Assembly (NCBI RefSeq): GCF_019399895.1
Contig: NC_091879.1
Coordinates: forward strand, 1,798,001 to 1,862,000
Source of the DNA: Cardiocondyla obscurior
Lineage: Eukaryota > Arthropoda > Insecta > Hymenoptera > Formicidae
Direction of reading: 5' to 3'
Length of the DNA: 64,000 nucleotides
Position 1 is the first letter of the stretch; each line of letters opens with the position of its first letter. Positions 39,201 to 54,200 of the stretch are shown here, in pieces. The notes under the pieces are model-generated. The model did no database searches. It was not told where the DNA came from and was given only the letters and a program-made list of their open reading frames with translations. A program made the translations under genes and the position numbers.

Positions 39201-42200
39201 ACTACCGTGCCTATAAATGATTTACCGGACGTTCCCCTTATAGAGTACCAGATTGGTCATGGCTTCGCTGCGCCAATGGTACGGTGTTAATGCGACTTTA
39301 TGCCAGGCGTGAATGAGTACGTGGCCCTTTTTCAATTTGAACCCTCGGTCATTCTTCTTTCATTTATACCACTTTTTTTTTCTTTTTTATTCTTAGTCTC
39401 TCGCTTATTTAATATATTATTTCTACAAATACATAACTAGATAAAAATTATTATTTCTACTAAGTTTATTAATTAATTTTAATAAACAGCGACACGTTAT
39501 ACTTGTTCGACGCTACGTTTATAATTATTTAATAATTGATTAATAATTCAAGTATAACTCTGTAATTATTTTTGAGACTTAACTCGTAAGATTTACCGTT
39601 TCGTCATGGATAGACCGCGATTGATTTTGATATAGAATGTCAGACTTGAAAAGGGTGAGAGGAATCAAAACGGGGAACATAAAAAAGAAATTAATAAAAA
39701 GGAAAAATATCTGCGTGTTTGAACATGCCAGATGAAGAATTCAAAATTGTTTTATTGGCGCGTGCAAAACCGCATATCAGTTATGTACGGAATTTAAAGA
39801 TCCTGTCATTATCACAGATTGCTCGAACTTTATCGATCAGATCCCAATATCGGTTTTATTAAGGTGAATGCATACCACGCATAATTTGTTACGGTGGGCG
39901 CGAGCTCGCTCACGAATTCCGAATCTGAAGAAGTTGATTAAAAATTCGTACAATATGTTGGTGAGATCGCGTGTCTTTTTCTCTCTTTTTCTGAGAGCGT
40001 TCGAGCCGGCATCCAAGCTTAAGCAGAGCACAAATTCTTCGAGATTCACCGAGAAAAAAAAAAGGAAAAAAAAAAAAAAATTATCGAAGTAAGCTGGTCC
40101 CGGTGACCCTTGCCATCAATTTGTTTGGGACATTCTCGGGTTAAATCAACTTGGTCCTTTTTCTACCCATGAATCCTTGCTGAATTCACAATCCTGTACT
40201 ACCATATGGTCCTAAATCCACTTTTCTTTTTGTCCTCTCTTCGTTTGTACTTATTGTAAGCTTGATCACGCTGCAGATCTAATCGTAGCTTTCGTGACAG
40301 ATTACTCTAGCGGTAAATCCTAATTATATTTATTTTGCAAAGGCGGAAAATTAAACTTAAAAACTTGTCGTTCTGCTGTTTCAAATTCCATTTTCGTCAG
40401 GGATTTTTTTTTTTATCGGCAAAATTATGAAAAATCGAGACAACGATACGTAAGTGATAGAGTGGCTTCGTTTCGTCGTAATCTTTTTCATTCGCATGAT
40501 TGAATGCATGCCATCTACTTCACATCGTCTGCGCGTCAGTACTACGCAATGATAATGTTCTTGGTCACAATAATTTTAATGTTTTTCTCTTTACAATTTC
40601 TTCCTGTTTCGTGTCTTTTCCTTTCGTTTGAACTGTTCGGAGAGTATTCGAGGAATCTGCTGGTGGGCCTATCAACTCGTTTTCTTCTCTCTCTCTCTCT
40701 TTTCTCTCTTCTTTTCGCGGACTCTCTCTCGTTGACGCGATTTCTTTTCTTCTTACACTCGATGAGACGTTTTCTCCTTCTCTCGCGTACCCCTTATATT
40801 CCCTCTCCCCCCGTATCCTTCCGCTGGTCGCTCGGTTCTGCAAACCGGCCGGCCGAAAGAAGCCAGCAACGCTGCTCCTCTCGTCACTGTCTATCTGAGC
40901 AGACAGCGTGGAGCTGCCTTCGAGCAAAGTGAGGGCGTCTAATGAGGCAATAAATAAGTCGGCCGCCCTAACCGGCCTCTCCACGCTTTTCGTTCGCGAC
41001 GACGTGTCCATCCTCGAGTTCTTTTCTTGCCTCCGCGTACACGAGGTGGGGCCGATCTCCTCGATTCTAGCCGGGATTCTCTTCTTCGTCCCCCTTTCTC
41101 CCCCTTTAACCCCCTTCGAGTGTTCCGCTGGCTCGATTGTCGTCGATTAAACCGAGTCTTCCCTCGTTTTTTCGTCTAGTAGCGCGGATCCACGGGATGC
41201 CTTTTTGCGAAAGTTGATACCGCAAGAAATGGAATACAAGCGAGTGACACGGGACTGTTAAAGTTCGTTACGCAGATAAATTCGGCATGTTGAGTTTTGT
41301 TAATTTAGGAAACGATAACTTGTATAATAGTTGTTTTTTTTCTTTCTTTTTTTTTTCTTTTCTTTTGCTGTTTTAACTTTACTTTTGTTAGTTCGTGGAA
41401 AGTTACGAAATCGCAATCAGCGGGTGGAAGACGAATGGCAACATAACGTCTGACCACTCCGATTTCCATTAACTCGCCTCTAGCGGGTATTAATAGGCGC
41501 GGGTGCAAAACATTCGCGGCGCTCGTCAAACGCGACGTGTTTGCAGTAACGTTGTAACTTTATTATCCGCCTCGAGGATTGGTCTTTTAGTATCGACGCG
41601 CTTGTGGTCTCGCCGTTTATTTGAGTAACGGGGTGAGATGCGCGTGGCCACTAGGAAATGGGTCTTTGAAGTCAAAAGGTCGGGTAAACCTCCGGCTTTC
41701 CTCTACTCGCGCGCGACGCTTTTCTGACGGAAACTATCGATGTGAATTACCATGCGAAATGAAAATAGACTGAGGCGTCATCGCGATGAATTAGCAAAAT
41801 GCACCGAATGTTATATCAACTCTTGCCACATTACGATTAAATTCATCAATTACATATGTTTTTGATAAAATTAATTATTTTAGATATATTACATAATAGA
41901 AGTACGCGCATTTTTTTTTATTTTTTTTTTTAATTAGCGCGAAACAGCAATTAAAAAATTTGCAAATTTATTTTAATAAACCGCGTATAAATCTGCGTAC
42001 AAATATTTACCATTCTGCCACTGGACATATCCAAACATTTTCATTCCCTCGTAAAATTCATACGTTATAAGACTTTTACGCCACCACAATAGACCGCACT
42101 TAATACAATGTTTAACTTCTCGCGTATTGCAGCTTCTCAGAATCGCTATATCTATGTCGCTCGTCTATTATCTTATGCCTAGGTTTAGTTGCATTCTCGC

Positions 42201-45200
42201 GCAGATTGATGCCGAGTCAAGAAATAGTACACGCGTTAATTCCAGGAAGATTTCGCAGCTTCTGACAGCTGGTCGTGATCTAAGAGAACTGAGAAACATG
42301 CGTAAGATTAGGCTTTAGAAATTCGCCTCTTTTAATCGATTAAAAAAAAAAAAAAATTGAATAAAAAAAATTACGTGAAATATAATGAAAAGTATAATGG
42401 TAATATTAATATGATATAATAATATAATAAAAAATTAGGAATAATAATGGACGAAAAATGTAGGACATTAACAAAAATGTAGAACATATGTTAGGAGTAA
42501 TACTTTGATGAATAGAATCTTGAGAATATCCCGTTTCAGACAATAACCGCAATATGTTTTATATGAACGTTTTTCGTTACGGGAGAAAAGACGGGGTACC
42601 GTTCCCCTTTCGAGAACCCTCGGAACAGATTGAAGAAGCTTCGGCGCTTGTCGTCCGTCAGACTCTATCGAGACCAAAGGCCTTAACAGGAATATCGACG
42701 AATCGAAGTTCCTGCAGCTTGTACTCTGTCAGTGGTCCTGATCGTCCCGCGAGACGTTACATGTGCCATATTTTGCTCCAACGAGAGCGATGCTGCTCTC
42801 CTTTCTCTCTCTCTCTCTCTCTCTTTTTCTCTGTTTTTTTTCCCTTCTACTTTGTCAATGCCACTTTCTATCTTCGTTTCGCTCACGCGCAAAATCATTC
42901 TTCGATCTTTCGATCCTCGATTTCACGTGAAGTCTCGTCCCGCGTATCATCCCGCGTATCATCTCCGTTCTTGTAGTCGTCGTTCCCGGTTATAGTCGCC
43001 ATTCGAGGTGGAATCCTCTTCGCCCAAATGACGATGTCACTCTCGTGCACGACTCTCCATGTCGTACTTCTGGCTTCTTATTCCCGTTCGTGCAGAACGA
43101 AAAGCTGGCGCGGGGTAGGGCAAGGTGGGACCGGGGGGATGAGAAAGGGAGAAAAGACGGGCGAGGAGGCACATTAGGAACGGGCGCGCGAGCAACCGTC
43201 CTTAACGGAATTATTGCCATTAAGGTCGTTGCATTCCCGAGAGGCCGTCGTGTACGCGCCCCGGCATCCTACCGACGCAGAACTAATGATCTTAATTAAC
43301 GTTTCGTAACGAAGGTCGTCCGGACTGTCCTCTTTCTTCTTCTTCTTCTCCATTTCTTTCTCTTTCCTCTCTAACCCTGCGCGCCCCTACTGTTTCTCTT
43401 TTTATCTTTCCGCCTTCGTGCCCGTCCTCTGCGCTTCTTCCTCCTTGTCCTCCTCCTTTTCGTCTTTCTGGTACCCTTCTGCCTGCAAGTTCTCCCCGAC
43501 TTCGTAGTTCCCACCGTTCGTAGTTCACTCAGAATCCATTTTGCTTTATCCTTTCTCACTTTTTTTTTTTTTTTTTAGCGCAATCATCAGGGCTGTTCCT
43601 TCCCCGCTCTTTCTCTCTCTTTCCTCTTTACACCCTCTCAGCGTACCCGTTCGTCTTTTTCGTTTCTACAGCGTCTTCTTTTACTCTCTGACATTTATTT
43701 CTTCCTTCTCTATATTTTTCCTTTTTATTTGAGTCGACTACGTCCTCACCAATTTAATGCGCCGGAACTTGAATTATTGTAGAAGCGTTAGCGTGTTCAG
43801 ATTTGATCGTCGCTCGTGTCGTTACTGATTGAAAATCAGTTAAAGATATTTCAGTATTTGGAATACGCGAGGAGAAAGATAAGAGAGGAGCCCGCGAAAA
43901 CAGTAACTTCCATTGGCATAATAATTTCACATTATGTCGACCGCAATTGCACGGCGTCAATACAATTACTATAATTTACTCGTCGTTAGTAAATTACCTG
44001 TATCAGGCTAACATCGCCGCCACTTTAGCAGCCCCGTCAAACAAAACGTAATAATATAGAAATTTTCGCGCGTTCTTCTCGCTTTAATTTGTCGGTTTGT
44101 TATATAATTCGTTATCATATTTTGTCACATTAGAACGCGATCGAATTATTCGAGTGGCGAAAAATTATTAACGATAAAGTAACATTAAAGAATCCGTTGA
44201 GAGTGAGAAATATCTCGTGTCCAGGCGATGCTAATGGAGTAAATCCGAATTCGCGCGCAAATAGCGAAGTTCCGGCTGATTTATGGGACGCGACGGTGTG
44301 CTCGGGGGAGAAATAAATTCTAATCCAAACACGAGCGATTAATCGTGAGGATCCGGGGAGCTGCGTCGAGGCGCGGGCTCGCGGTTGCGGTGCCGTCGTG
44401 AGTCTACGGGGCCCTAGAAGGAACGGATAAGTGTCACGAGAAAGGAAAGCTTCCGCTTAATCTTACGTTCGCGCGAAACCGTACATTTTTTTTTCTACAT
44501 CACGCGCGGAAAGATATGGCGAAGCTAAATAACTGGCAACTTGGCCGCGGGATTTGTAGCTTCCGTAAATTATTCCGTGCGTTTCTCTTCCTCTCAGACG
44601 CGTGTCGCGTCCCGAGGAGACAACGTTGCTCCGAGCTCGTCATGGTTCGCGTGACTGTATCGTTGCCTTTAAGGTATTGAGTGCAAAATAAGTTAATTAA
44701 ATGCCACAAGCTTACAAGTTATAGCTGAACTCAAATTTATATTAAAATTTCTTTAGGGTTATCGTTAAGAAATAGTCCCAGAGTTATACTGTATTTGATA
44801 TGTACGGTGATACATTTAATTACGTATTTTAATTATCGGATTTAGGACTGTAGGAAGCCAGCTGGTGATGGACCCGATGCTTGTTTGTAAAAAAACAAGA
44901 CGGCTGAGAGGGAAGCTGGCTGACATTTGTCGTAAGGAGCCGTCTCTGCTAAAAGAAATCGCGAAAGGCGTTCAAGCGGGTACTAGGGAATGTCAATATC
45001 AATTTCGAAATCGACGGTGGAACTGCACGACCGTCCGGAGATCTCTCAAGAAAATTCTGCTGCGTGGTAAGTTTGCCGAGGACGGCGCAAGTTGACGGCG
45101 AATAGTTTTTTTCGAAAGTAGTCGGGAAAGGGGAATTTCGGGGTTGAACAATACCAACGGATATAAATCGTCGGGACAATCGATTTCTTTACATTTATAA

Positions 45201-48200
45201 GTGAACCCTGAGGATCCGGGCGTGTTTAATTCGCCGCGGTCTTTTGCGCATGTCGGACACTCGATCCCGTAAATTCGTGAATCCGGTCGCATTATTCGCG
45301 AGTCACGGGCGCAAGGTCGGGCAGACGTTATTCCGGGCCCAGGCCTCGCCCTCTTGTCGAAAAAGGGATCCCCCGGCCCTACGGTGCCCTTTTCAGGAGC
45401 CCTGAGGGGGAGGAGGGAAGTGGGAGAGAGGGGGGGGGAGAGGCCGCGCGCACGACAATGCACACGCTAGCGGCAGATTACAGGGCGCTACTCGTTCGAC
45501 ATTAGGCGAACCGGATGTCGATTACACACTCCCCTACAGGGCCTGAGGGCAATTCGTTACGATTAAATGCCGGTGCCCGATCAGCACACCTCCAGAATGG
45601 GCTACCCCTTTAGGACCTTTAAGGACCTTTCTACGTGCGGGGCCTTTAAGAGGCCCCTCTGCGAGCGGAGCATGACGTTGACCACTCTATACCGATACGA
45701 GTCTATTAACGATCGTAAAACACAATGCACAACAATGGCCTCGGCATTTTCATGTTTTCATTTAGGATAATCGACTATTATTTAACGAAACGTGATATCA
45801 CATTATTAAGTGTTATTTCAATTTATATTGTTTTATACTTATTTGCATCTAAATAACTATTTTTTTAATTAGGTTTACGTAGCGTTTAATCGATTAGGAA
45901 TACATGTGTTCAACAATAATGCAGTTAAAGTTAAATTAATTTTTACAGACATACTTATATATATAAAAAAAAAGAAAGAAGAAAATAATTTGTCGGTATT
46001 TATGCTATTACGTAACATAACGTCTTTTATTAATAACATTCGATGATATAATTTTATTTTATTGCGCAACTTGGAGGAGGCACGGCTTTCTTTTCTGTGT
46101 TTTCTTCTGTATTGTACCGTGCGCCTTTTTTTTCAGTTCGAAATACGAACGGAATAAGTAGCAATTATTTTTAAATTAGCCTTAATGGGAGATCCTAGGA
46201 ACAGTGCTTCGGTGGCTAGAAAAAAAAAAATAAAATAAAAAAGATAATGACTATTCTCTTTAATGTTGGGACTGTTTCGACACGTATACGGCTTTGAAAT
46301 CAAACCTGCGAGGTGTCGCAGTAAATAGTAGCGTGTAGTAATATGATAATAATGATAATGCGATCGCTATTGCCAACAAGGATAACCGGCCGGAATGATT
46401 GAGAAATAAAAGTTCCACGAATTACGTTATTATAAACCGCTTATGCCATTTCCGCGTTCGCGTCATTATCATCCGTTAAAAAAAAAAAAAAAGAAAGAAA
46501 TTAATTCCTTACGACTTCCTTGTTTCGTGCCAGCAGCGAGCCCGATCGATTTTCGTATTATCTCGAGATAAAATAAAACTTCCGTCGAACAACGTCGTCC
46601 TCACCTCGAGCGCAATAAGTGCGTTTCATCGTGTCGCGGACCGCAAAAATCGTTGTGACAAGTGCGAACGAATTTTTCTTTTCTGTCGCGATCGTTGACG
46701 GGTCGATCGATTCCTCTTCGCATAATCAAACGCGACCGCCTTCTTTTTCCGCGGGGTAGGATCCGAATCCCCGCTGTTGGATACGTAGGTATTCGATGAA
46801 AGACGAAACGCGTGGTTTTGCCTGGCAAGTTGGCCGCCCGATAAATTTCGGATGATTGGCCACGACAACCAAATCGAAGACAGCGTGTCCAATAGTCCGC
46901 GCGCTGGTTTCCTAAAGCCCGCTATCAGATCGGTGTCTTATGGTAGCCTGACAGATTGACACTGTCCGTCGGATATTAGTGGCAATATGTTCCCTTAATT
47001 AAAGCCTCACTGCCACGACGGGCCGGTCTTTTCGATTTTGTCTTTCGCTTTCTACCCCCCTTTTTCCTTGGCCGGTTCTCTCGCGATCTAGAGATCGCCG
47101 TTCAATCCTATCGATCGTCATTTAATGCGGGATCGTCGGGGGGCTATCTCAGGTAAAACGCTAAACGCGGACGCGTGTGGAATCCGTGCCCGGCGATCGA
47201 TGATCGAATTAAGCACGACACCGCCGAGGATGCCTGATGATCGGCATTCACTCGTGAGATGCGAGAGATAGTAAATTATTAACGAGACAGCCTGTCGGCT
47301 CGAATAAATAAAGCGATAGTTTAATTAAGCGAATTAGCGTCACGCCCGGCTGGTGCTTAAATTAATGCTTTCATTAATTTTTTAATGTTTCGTAAGTCTT
47401 GAACTCATCCCGAAATATTCAGTTTCATCTCTTGCTGTTGGATAAAAGTACAAATTATATAAAAAGAAATTGTTATACAGAATATTACGTAAAACTAATT
47501 ATTTAATATTTAGTTCTATTTTTTATAATACAAAAAAAAATGCTATTTATATTAGAAGCAGATAAATATATTTATAAAATAATTTTTCTTTAATGATGAA
47601 AATACTTTATAATTGATAATAAATTTATCATAAAAATAAAGGGGGGAAAAAAGAAATTAAGGTAGCGACAAATCAGTTCATCGAATAAAAATCGCTTTGT
47701 GTAGCGAAGCATTCAGTGAAGTCGAAAATTACGCTCTAAAAATGGTAGGTCTCTGTCGGGAAAAGGTTGAACAGCAGGTACATAAATCTCGTCTACAGAA
47801 TCCATTATTGAATGGTGCGGATCGATGACAGGGGTGGCAATGTGTTAACCGGTCGTTCCGGGTGACAATTCTCGCCGTCGTCATTTATCTGTGACTCCGT
47901 TCGCGGACAGCTCGCCCTAAGAAGTCCCATGTTATACCGTTACACCGTTTTTATTGGACCGTTTCGTAGTCTACTCCACGTATTCCTACTTCCGTATTTT
48001 GCACTGCACTTTACTCGAATCACCGTTACCAGGAAGTTTTTTTTATAAATATTATTAAATTATTGTTAATATTAGCTCACCCACAATTACGTGCATTTTA
48101 TTATTAATTAATTTTAAATCTTGTTCACTGAAAATACAGATTTATCAAAGGCATCGTAAATAATATTCATTGAACACACGTTGAAACTATTATCTGCTAC

Positions 48201-51200
48201 AAGCTGAAGACAGATCGCGGTTAGAAATCTAGGCGGGAGAAATATACGACTTTCTAGGCCACCCGTCTCGACTAGAAAGATTTTAAGGAACACGTGGGGT
48301 CTGGCTACCGAATCCTGCTATTGATCTATTTTTTCTTGGAACATTTGAACAAAAAAAAAAAAAAAAAAGTGTATAAGGAAAGTAAAAATAAGAATGCGTT
48401 TTCTCTTTTCAGTAAAAAAAAAAAAAAAAATTAAAACACGAAATAATACAATAAAAATTTAAATAAATTTCTTTTATTTTTGCTTTACAAATGTACAGTC
48501 TTTTTTTTTTTTTTTTTCTATATGACGGAAATTAAAAATTCTTACTCGCTCTAAAACAGATGAAATCCGATTACGTCAAGTATCGTTGGATAATGTCTAG
48601 AAACGATACGCTGACTGAAAAGAGATACCTACAGGTTCTTGTTTTTCCGAGCCGAACATTCGACCAATACATCAGAGGTCGATGTCGCTTATCTATCGTC
48701 CACTCCCGGATGCGTCCTCTGGGGAAAAATTCCTAACGGGTAGGCAGGGAGGAGGGGAAAAAAGCGCATGAGTATCCACGCTACCGGCGGCGCCTATCTT
48801 AATTCCCGATTGACGTTTATTTATCTGGCGACTTTTAATTTTTATGGGCGCGATCCGACCGATAGCTTAGGCTCAGCAGGTAGCTCCCGCTGTGTGGTCC
48901 CGGGGACCCCGGGGGCCTCCGGTGCCTGGTATAACATTCGTGGACGAGCAGCACCTCTTAATTGAGGGGTGCCGCGTGTCGCGATAAGACGAACACGGGC
49001 GTCAAAAACCCGTAGAAAGAGCTACCTCTGGGGTAAAAGGGAAGCAGAGGAGGGCAGGAATTTATTGTGCTGCCCCGCGCCGCAGAGATTCCCGGCTCCC
49101 CCCCCCCTCCTCCGATTCGTCCAATCGATGGGGTTCCCAAATTAAGAGAGTGGTTTTCTTCATTCATCCCGAGATTTCACGGAATTCACGGAGTGACGAA
49201 GAAAACGGTCATCTAAGTGGTCGCCTTTTTGAATCAACAAATTGCCCTCTCTTTCTCTTCTTCTTGCGTCTTCGGAGTCCAAGCGGGTAGGAGTGAAGGA
49301 GGGGCCGGCCCGAGGCGCAACGTAATGATTTTATCCTTTCATTGAGAAGAAGTTCGAAGTCAACGGTCCACTTTATGGGCGCCTCGAAAGAATTTTCTCT
49401 CGTGGTTATTACATTAAATCTCAGGTCTCAAAGATAGAGGTGTCAGTATAAATCGCATCGTTTCGATTCGTCATCAGGCACGTCGTTTTCATGGAGACTT
49501 TGTTCTACTTCGATCGATTACGCTTCGCTGTCTTGAGATTATCTCGCGGATGGTTTCTTTTCTTTGCGGTTTTCCAACTCTTTAACGAGGATGCTCACCT
49601 TGAAACATTAATAAACTCCATTTCGTGCCTACGTCTGTTTTTAATGCTTTTCTTTCATAAGAGCGGTCGCAAAATCGTTTACGTTTCTGCAAATTAAAAC
49701 TCCTTTTCAGGAGAGATACAACTGTCGTCATAAAGTCATATTTGAATATGATTTTGCACGTTTTTAATATTTATATGATATTAATATTTAAAAAAAAAAA
49801 AAAGAAATGGGCTAACGTCGGACGTAAATTTTTTTATACAGTTGCAAGGAGATTTTAAATATCAGTTTTTTTATACAAAATAGTTGATAAAACGAACATA
49901 GGCAGTCATAATTAAGATAATTAAAAAATAAGTACATATACAATACGCGTATAACTTTAATGTATAATTATATATAGCTTTTTTTGATTGGTATTATAAA
50001 TTATTAATAAATATCCATAATTTATTGGAAGAACGGGAGACTAAAAAGTAAGGTGCAGGATTTCTCGATATACAAGTACACTTGATGAAAATAAAAAAGG
50101 CGCTTTACGCGTAATAAAAAGTGTTACCGTGGCCTCTCGACGAAGGTGGTCTGACAGATACGTTTCTCGAATCGTTTTCAACAGGGTTGGCTTGGGTTAT
50201 CCCTAATAAAATAGAGGGGCAGCGAGTTTAGTGGAATCTCTACTAAATCGAGGACTAATTATTCGGCAGTGAGGGCGCCGGCGATCCCGCTAATATCGCT
50301 CGTAAAATCTTCGGCTCATCTTATTTTACGATCCTCGGATGACTCCTTATAGAACACAGAAATGTGTGAAACACGAGGGAACGCTGAGGGCGTGAAAGAT
50401 CAAATTGGAGGAATTCAATGCCAAGTTTTACGAAGACGATACTCTTTTTAACGTAACCGTTTTATTAATTGAATTAAATTTATTTATTAATCGATTTTTT
50501 ATTATTTTATTTTATTTTTTTTAAAGAGAAAGAAAGAAAAATTGTATACGTTTGATTATATTTTTCGCCGATTGATTGAAATCAGCGCGCGAATATTTTG
50601 CTCGGCGTTTTTTTACGGATCCTAACTTGTCCCTTAAATGGGTTAAGACTACGCGTTAAAATTAACGCGAACCCGAGGCAGCTATAATCAGAGGGACTGA
50701 AACGGATTTAGCGGCATGGCGCTAAGTGTTTCGTCGCCTCGCGAATGCGGCGCTAACTAATGCGCTCCGTATAGGATTCCCGGCTCTTACCCGCTTTCGC
50801 GTCTCTCTCTCGTTTCCCATGCAGCAAGTACGAAAATTAAATAACGCAACGCGTACGTGTCAAACACCTACTAAACTGCCTTTAAAAGGTATTTGTGTTT
50901 CGCGTCGTTCGGACTTGGCGAGTTCGTTTTGTACCGATGATTGTTGATCCTTCGCTCGTTCGCGATTATTGACACCTGTTGGCCATTGCCGGTAAAAAAA
51001 AAAAAAGTCATACATTTGAAATATCAAAACGTTTTTTAAATAGCACGTGTCAAATAATTTTTTTTACGCGTTTTATTAATACCGTCTCTCTTAAGTGCAA
51101 AATGATTTCGCAACAGTTACGGCCAGAATTTGGAAGTGCGTTTCAAGTCCCGCAGTCACGTACCGGGCACTGACCTTGCTCCTTCACTCCGAGCAAGGTC

Positions 51201-54200
51201 AGTGAAGCGAAATCGACGTGACTGCAAGCTACAACCGTCGAGAGCACTTTTGCCCACAGTGGACCGTCACCCGCGGTGCCACTTCTCGGGAATATATCGC
51301 CGTGGGGGGTTACTCTGCCTCCGGCTTTCGAACAATATTGCCGAAGATACACACGAAATATTATTAGCGGGCCGGATGCTGGAACGAGTGGGGCCTACAT
51401 GAATCATTCATAAAGCACAGTAGCAGTGGCACTCTCGTGACAAGAGCCAACAATGGCGCAACCATGAACGTCGATCATGGGAGCGTGTCGTGCGAAGGTG
51501 AAGGAAAAGCCTGATTTTTCTCGCCTCGAGCGATCGTAGAAAACCGGTAGGAAGGAAATTATCCATAACTAAAGAGATATCTCATGCGACCGGTCCCGAC
51601 GGGCATCGTATCGCGGGTATATACCTAGGGAAATAAATACAAAAAGCGATAGGGAGCGTCGACTTCTTTTCGCTTTCCTCTCCCCTCCCACCCCCTCCCC
51701 CCCTCGTTCTCTTGGCGAAGAGGACGAAAGCCTGCGTCATTTTATTAACACTATTAGCTCCGATGTTAACCGTACGTGAACCGCGTGCATTCCCGGCAAA
51801 CGAAAACTATAAATGGAACGAAATACACGAGGCGCAACGCATAAAAAGTATCTTCCGTCAATTAACACATTTTTTGCGGCGTAATTTATATATCTCTATC
51901 GGTTGGAATTAATTTTAACGATGCTTTACTTCGAAATCGAATCTAATTTATATTTATATCGGACTGGATTTATTTAATCTTACGGTCGCATAATTTTTTT
52001 TTTTTTTTCTTTTCTTTTTCTTTTAATTTTGTTAATTGCTACTCTGACGGACAGGTAAATGAATGTTTTGCGATTGCTCTTTATAAGAACAGTTGCGCCC
52101 GAAAGAGCAATGGGCTCGCTGCGCGGCGAGAACGTCCGGCCGGTGTCCCTCCCTACAAAGGATTGACAACAGCAAACAGTTTAGTGTCCTATACGTTTAT
52201 TGTATCACGACTACCATACGTTTAACTTCCATCGGTTCGGGAAGCTGTGGGAGGCGGGGGTCGCAAGACAGAAGGGAGCCGACGAAAAAAAAAAAAAAAA
52301 ATACGCCGCGGGACCGGGACAGATCTGTTACTCCGTTAGACTTCGTCGGGCTGACATTTGAATGCTCCGTCGATTCCACGGCGTCGAGAGAGCAGAGCGG
52401 GTAAACTCGAAGAAGGAGGACTCTCGCCAAGCGCGGTTGTCGTCTTTATATTGCCTTCCTCTCGTCGTATCTTATTGGTTTTTGTCAAACTTGGGCGCAT
52501 TTCTGAGCGAGTTCTACCCGACACGGGGCGAAACGGTTCCGGGGAATGTTTCCGCCACCCCCGCGCTTTTTCGCGTTATATTCGTAAACAGCGGCGATAC
52601 GCGAATCCGCATATCTCGTTTATCGGTGAATTCTCTCTTTTTACGACGGCTCTTTGAAAGGGGATCGAAAATAGTTTACGGCGAAATTCGCGAATCGGAT
52701 GCGCGAGGCGCAATTAAAACTTTATATTCATATCTCTCGTGTACGCGATGTACGTAAGTATTCGTGCGGAAGGCGTGCGGATAGTTTTCGCTGCGCGTTA
52801 GAGGATATGAAAGATGAAATGATAGCACGGCCGAGCGCCGTCGTTTCCCTCGATTTACCCCCGGTCTCTCGTAATTACCGGCGATATCTCGTGCAACGAC
52901 GAGGCAGCGCCATGGCGGGACCGCGACTTGGGCGCGCTTGACGAGAAAACGCGGTGGGCGCGCGAGCGAGAAGGAGCGAGAAGAAATTCCAGCAAGAGCG
53001 GAGAATCCCAGCGGTGATATGGCGCGGCGGACCTCAAAAATCCGATGGAATCTCGGGGAAAAGGCGAGAGCGTGCCTGCGGAGCTCTCCCGGCTGCAATT
53101 GGTCATTCGGCGATTTTTGCCGGCATTCATGCGTCCATTCCTCGCGGTATTTATTGGGAAGATTTTCTTCCTCCCCCCAAACCTCCCCCTCCCCCGGTAC
53201 GCCCCTCGGAGGCGAGCCGAAGAGCAGGCCAGCGAGAAGATCTAGTACTCGCGCGAGCGAAGCCCGACCTCGCTGTGCGCGCTTCCTTCCATCCTTCCCG
53301 CCGCGGACGCGCTCGCCCTCGCGGAACTCTACGCGCGCTATCTTCCTTTCTCATTGAATATTCCCCACTTTATTTACGGATGCCCGTCAAGATTTATCGT
53401 CGTTCGCGCTGCTCTCTTCGCTTTAACCCGCTTCGTCTTGCTTTTAGCGGTCGTCCGCCCTTTCCTTTCCCGTGTTCGTCCTACGCGTCTAATGTTACTT
53501 CCTTCCTCCCCCTCCCGCTCTCTTTCTTCTTAGTCTCCCTCCACGTTAACCCTTCGGTAACGTCGATATTTTTATGACACCACGCACCACGAAAATGATA
53601 CATAGAGGAAACCTGGCGTACGGGCTGATGTTCCAGGGATAGGTATCGTAAATAAAATCATTCCGTGTTGAGGATATTACGTGCAGTTTCGTAAGACTCC
53701 GTTGGACCTGTTTTAGAAATAATTCTTCGTGCCAATTCCGTTCCGAGACACGCGGCGCGTGACGCGAAAGTATTGAGAGACAGAGAAAATTGCGATAAAT
53801 GTGTTAAGGACAAATTGTGGTCGGCGCGAGTAAGAAAACCCGAAGACATTTAAACTAAGATCGATGTTAAGTACTGCTATCTATTGCACATGAATCGGTG
53901 CATTCGGCCCGATAGATCGTCCCGCGGCTAAACAAATCACCCCGTTAAGAACGCTTGATAGCATCTACGTGCGCCGATCCAGCGCATCGCCGACGTAATT
54001 CCTACAATAGCGATCCGACGCACCGTCGCAAATTGCTTGCGTAATCCGATCGATCGATTAATCACCGCGGGATTTACGAGGGATTTGTTAACTTAATAAA
54101 AAAAAAAAAAAAAAAAAAAATTGCTTGCACTTGCTTTCGCTCTTAAACATTTTTTCTTATATAAATTATTATATATTTTTATATTTAAAATATCGCATAT

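Larger units (their letters stand above)
33202..44845 (+). other. Wnt6: Wnt6 intron 1 (11.6 kb)
   Basis: The intron starts GTGAGT and ends TTTAG. No exon with recognisable homology lies inside it on either strand. It holds GC-rich islands around 35.2-35.8 kb, 36.1-36.8 kb and 40.8-41.2 kb, a long T tract at 38.7 kb, pyrimidine-rich DNA at 39.0-39.2 kb, a short direct repeat at 37.6 kb and AT-rich DNA elsewhere. Large first introns of insect Wnt genes commonly carry enhancers, so the islands are inferred regulatory candidates. Confidence 0.85.
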
